Part shown: one piece after another, positions 61,838-64,000 of the stretch
Numbering within the stretch: the stretch's first letter is position 1
Layout: every line of letters begins with the position of its first letter
Source of the DNA: Sulfurimonas crateris
GTDB lineage: Bacteria; Campylobacterota; Campylobacteria; Campylobacterales; Sulfurimonadaceae
Assembly: GCF_005217605.1 (NCBI RefSeq)
Contig: NZ_SZPX01000007.1
Span: 124,001-188,000 of the forward strand
DNA: 64,000 nt
Reading direction: 5' to 3'
Notes under the pieces: generated by a model
Told to the model about the DNA's origin: nothing
What the model saw: the letters and a program-made list of their open reading frames with translations, nothing else
The model's database searches: none
Position numbers and translations under genes: made by a program

Positions 61838-63043
61838 ATGAAAAAAACGGTTATATCAACAATAGCTGCTTTAGCGATAGCTGCAACAGGCCTAAGTGCT
61901 ACACAGTTCTATGTAGATGAAAAAGGTCAGGTTTTTACAACTGCCGCTGAAGGACGTGTAGCTATTAATGTAGAAGAAGCAGGCAAAGTTCTTAACTCAG
62001 CAGAAGTACCAGAGAAAAAAACTAAAAGTGGATTTTTTGATAGGTTTCATGCAAAAGGAGATCTTAGATTAAGACAAGAGGTAATAGAAAAAGAGGGAAA
62101 AGCTGATGTAAATCGTGAAAGATATAGATTCAGATACTCTGTAAACTTTGATGCAACTGATAATATTAGACTAGAGACAGCTGTCTCGAGTGGTAAATAT
62201 AACCCGACATCAGGAAATGTAAGCTTTAAAAGTGATGAAAATATTCAAGAGTACTTTATAGATGAGCTTAAAATCGATATACTTGCTCTTAAATACTCAT
62301 TTGACAACTCATGGGTTAGAGTCGGTAAGCAGGCACATGATATCTATAGACCTATTAAGACACAACTTGTATGGGATAATGATATTCGCTTAGAAGGTCT
62401 TAACTACGGTTATAAAGATGATAGCAGTATGATTAGAGTTGGTGTTAACAGAGTGCATAGAGAAAAAGATAACAGGGATGGTGGTAATATCAATATTTTC
62501 TTAGCTCAGTATGTGCATACTCAAAAGCTTGACGATGCAAAGTTAAACTTGGGTGCTGCATATTATCATTATGATAATGTTAAAGGTAACACTGACCCAT
62601 ATGGAAGTTTTATGAATAACACAAAAGAAACAGTAAATGGTGTTGAAGTATATAAAGAAGATTATGGAATTGTAGAGGCTTTTGCTGAGGTACAAGTTAA
62701 AGACTTAGTAATGGGTATGCCGGCTAAAGCAGCAGTAATATTAGCATATAATGCACTAGCTAGTAATGATAATTTTGGATATGACATAAGTGCAGAACTT
62801 GCTATGACTAAGAAGTGGAAAGCGGCTGTAACGTATAGAGATGTTCAAAAAGATGCAGTTTTTGGAGCGCATAACGATTCAGACTTTAGTGGCGGTGGAA
62901 CAGATAGTAAAGGCTACTATGTTAAAACAAAATATGCATTTGCTAAAAATGTAGATGTTGCTGGATGGTGGAACTGGAGTAAACTGGGTGATGTTGAACT
63001 AGATTACCACCGTGTACAACTCGATGTTATTCTTAAGTTCTAA
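61838..63043 (+). CDS. Outer-membrane porin, likely phosphate-regulated
   Basis: A 401-residue exported protein: signal peptide (MKKTVISTIAALAIAATGLSA), a short N-terminal helical segment (about 25-65), then a beta-barrel from FHAKGDLRLRQEV through paired strands to the end VQLDVILKF with terminal Phe. By its Pho-box promoter and pstS neighbour it may admit phosphate or polyphosphate, like OprP/OprO in Pseudomonas, though no sequence likeness to those was established. Confidence 0.82.
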   Translation: MKKTVISTIAALAIAATGLSATQFYVDEKGQVFTTAAEGRVAINVEEAGKVLNSAEVPEKKTKSGFFDRFHAKGDLRLRQEVIEKEGKADVNRERYRFRYSVNFDATDNIRLETAVSSGKYNPTSGNVSFKSDENIQEYFIDELKIDILALKYSFDNSWVRVGKQAHDIYRPIKTQLVWDNDIRLEGLNYGYKDDSSMIRVGVNRVHREKDNRDGGNINIFLAQYVHTQKLDDAKLNLGAAYYHYDNVKGNTDPYGSFMNNTKETVNGVEVYKEDYGIVEAFAEVQVKDLVMGMPAKAAVILAYNALASNDNFGYDISAELAMTKKWKAAVTYRDVQKDAVFGAHNDSDFSGGGTDSKGYYVKTKYAFAKNVDVAGWWNWSKLGDVELDYHRVQLDVILKF

Positions 63044-63101
63044 TAGGTAGAAGAGTAAACAACAATAATTTTTTTCTCTCCCTCTTCTTTTTCCCCTTAA
63101 A

Positions 63102-63125
63102 TACAAAGCCCCTTGTGGCTTTGTA
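63102..63125 (+). terminator. Porin terminator
   Basis: Arms TACAAAGCC and GGCTTTGTA around CCTTGT, about 60 bp after the porin stop, followed by a modest T-run. The 160-bp gap to the next gene holds nothing else clear. Confidence 0.7.
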
Positions 63126-63203
63126 CCTTTTGTGACAATATTTTAATAAAACCTTAAAGATACGACAGATAGAATAAATCAGAATTAATTTACCGGAGTT
63201 TAT

Positions 63204-64000
63204 ATGCTAAAAAGAGTAGCTTTTATAATTTTGGGTGCTTTGTTATTTATATCCTGCTCTTCTAGCTACAATAAAAAATTAAAGATCTCTGCTACTACAT
63301 GGATAGGCTATACACCTCTCTTTTACGCAAAAGAGATGGGATGGCTTGAACCTCTTAACATCAAACTTCTAAACGTCTCCTCTCTTAGTGAAAATATGTA
63401 TCTGTATAAAGCCGGAAACGCTGATGCTTACGTCGGAACACAGTATGAGTATAACATCCTCAGTAAAGAGGATTCGACGCTTATTCCTATAATGCTATTT
63501 GACAAATCTCACGGCGGAGATATTATTATGAGCAACAGAGCTATTGGCGAGCTTATAAGCACAAGCGATCAGATTGATGCATATCTGGAGATGGACTCTA
63601 TAAACTACACTCTTCTTGAAGATTTTATAAAAAAGAGCGGTATAAACGAAGAGAGAATAAACTACATAAATGAAGACCAAGCAACGATATCTACGTTGGA
63701 GTCGATCATCTCAGAGAAGCCGACTATTGTGGTGACATACTCTCCCTATGATGCTGATATTAAAAAGAAGGGTTTTATGAGGATCGCCTCTACAAAAGAT
63801 GAGTTTGATCTTTTGGTGGTAGATGCGATGTTTACTACAAAAAAAGTGCTTCAAAATCACAGAGGACAGTTTGAGGGGCTTAAAAAAGCGGTGGATAGAG
63901 CTATTGTTGAACTTCATAAGAACCCAAGAGAGTTTTACGAGAAGGTAAAGCCGTATATTTTAGAGATAAAATATGATGAGTTTAGAGAGTCGCTAAACAA
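63204..64000 (+). CDS. Substrate-binding lipoprotein, NMT1/SsuA-like (C-terminal part beyond window)
   Basis: A 265-codon open frame running off the end. A lipoprotein signal (MLKRVAFIILGALLFISCSS, lipobox cysteine near 18) is followed by ISATTWIGYTPLFYAKEMGWLEPLNIKLLNVSS, the start of the periplasmic binding fold used for nitrate, sulfonate or thiamine-precursor uptake and in some sensors. AVDRAIVELHKNPREFYEKVKP is typical of the C-terminal lobe. CGGAG precedes the ATG. It may belong to an ABC system or, as in some Campylobacterota, to a sensor gene continuing downstream. Confidence 0.78.
   Translation, partial: MLKRVAFIILGALLFISCSSSYNKKLKISATTWIGYTPLFYAKEMGWLEPLNIKLLNVSSLSENMYLYKAGNADAYVGTQYEYNILSKEDSTLIPIMLFDKSHGGDIIMSNRAIGELISTSDQIDAYLEMDSINYTLLEDFIKKSGINEERINYINEDQATISTLESIISEKPTIVVTYSPYDADIKKKGFMRIASTKDEFDLLVVDAMFTTKKVLQNHRGQFEGLKKAVDRAIVELHKNPREFYEKVKPYILEIKYDEFRESLN

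Noticed and set aside
63126-63180. Possible Pho box before the final lipoprotein gene (TTGTGAC then TTTTAAT, 11 bp apart)
   Set aside because: The second unit does not match the heptamer and no -10 lies 9 nt downstream, unlike the three accepted sites.
1-64000. tRNA, rRNA, CRISPR arrays and prophage or transposase genes
   Set aside because: Intergenic gaps are short and were read through; no cloverleaf, repeat-spacer array or recombinase motif was seen.

Overview
The window looks like chromosome from a Campylobacterota bacterium close to Sulfurimonas (inference from protein families, not from a database search). Pointers are a CheB without receiver domain, the NIT/PAS/GGDEF/EAL sensor style, a three-gene petABC bc1 complex with a di-haem PetC, Cys-type formate dehydrogenase, GlnA lacking the adenylylation tyrosine, QueE/QueD with extended cysteine motifs, LuxS, and dense AT-rich operons with stop/start overlaps. 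No rRNA, tRNA, CRISPR array or transposase was seen.

Layout. 1-5593: minus-strand chemotaxis and c-di-GMP block (partial cheR, cheB, NIT-PAS-GGDEF-EAL protein, frameshifted NIT chemoreceptor). 5775-8160: luxS with two unknown genes, a small secreted protein and mnmD. 8157-13895: an apparently acquired block placed between mnmD and recQ, holding a CetA/CetB-like receptor pair, CheY, a CZB-domain receptor, a REC-REC-PAS-PAS-HD-GYP protein, two operator-like palindromes and a broken XRE regulator; a decayed second copy of the recQ 3' end lies at its far side. 13892-17056: recQ, ribE, a Sel1-repeat protein. 17141-24771: mnmG, a GT-B-like unknown, petABC, an RDD protein, and a porin behind a large perfect inverted repeat. 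24899-33025: moaA, queE, queD, moeA, rsmE, rpmE, rsmI, rlmB, a RodZ-like protein. 33082-40760: aminotransferase, hom, SDR, formate dehydrogenase, yraN, thioredoxin-like, aldehyde dehydrogenase. 40829-49310: tightly coupled alaS-to-PBP1A operon. 49313-52852: class II cytochrome c, outer-membrane barrel, small periplasmic protein and a two-component pair. 52960-56184: leuA and glnA. 56393-63043: phosphate locus (phoU, pstBAC, ppk2, pstS, porin). 63204-end: partial lipoprotein of a NMT1/SsuA-type binding family.

How parts work together. Two clusters sense small molecules or redox state and feed chemotaxis and c-di-GMP turnover. The phosphate locus is tied together by 11-bp-spaced TGTAAYC-like heptamers in front of pstC, pstS and the porin, each with a -10 hexamer exactly 9 nt downstream, which reads as a PhoB/PhosR-type regulon. 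The strongest structural anomaly is the 5.7-kb insertion at recQ, whose gene-end displacement resembles site-specific or homologous integration of a taxis/c-di-GMP module.
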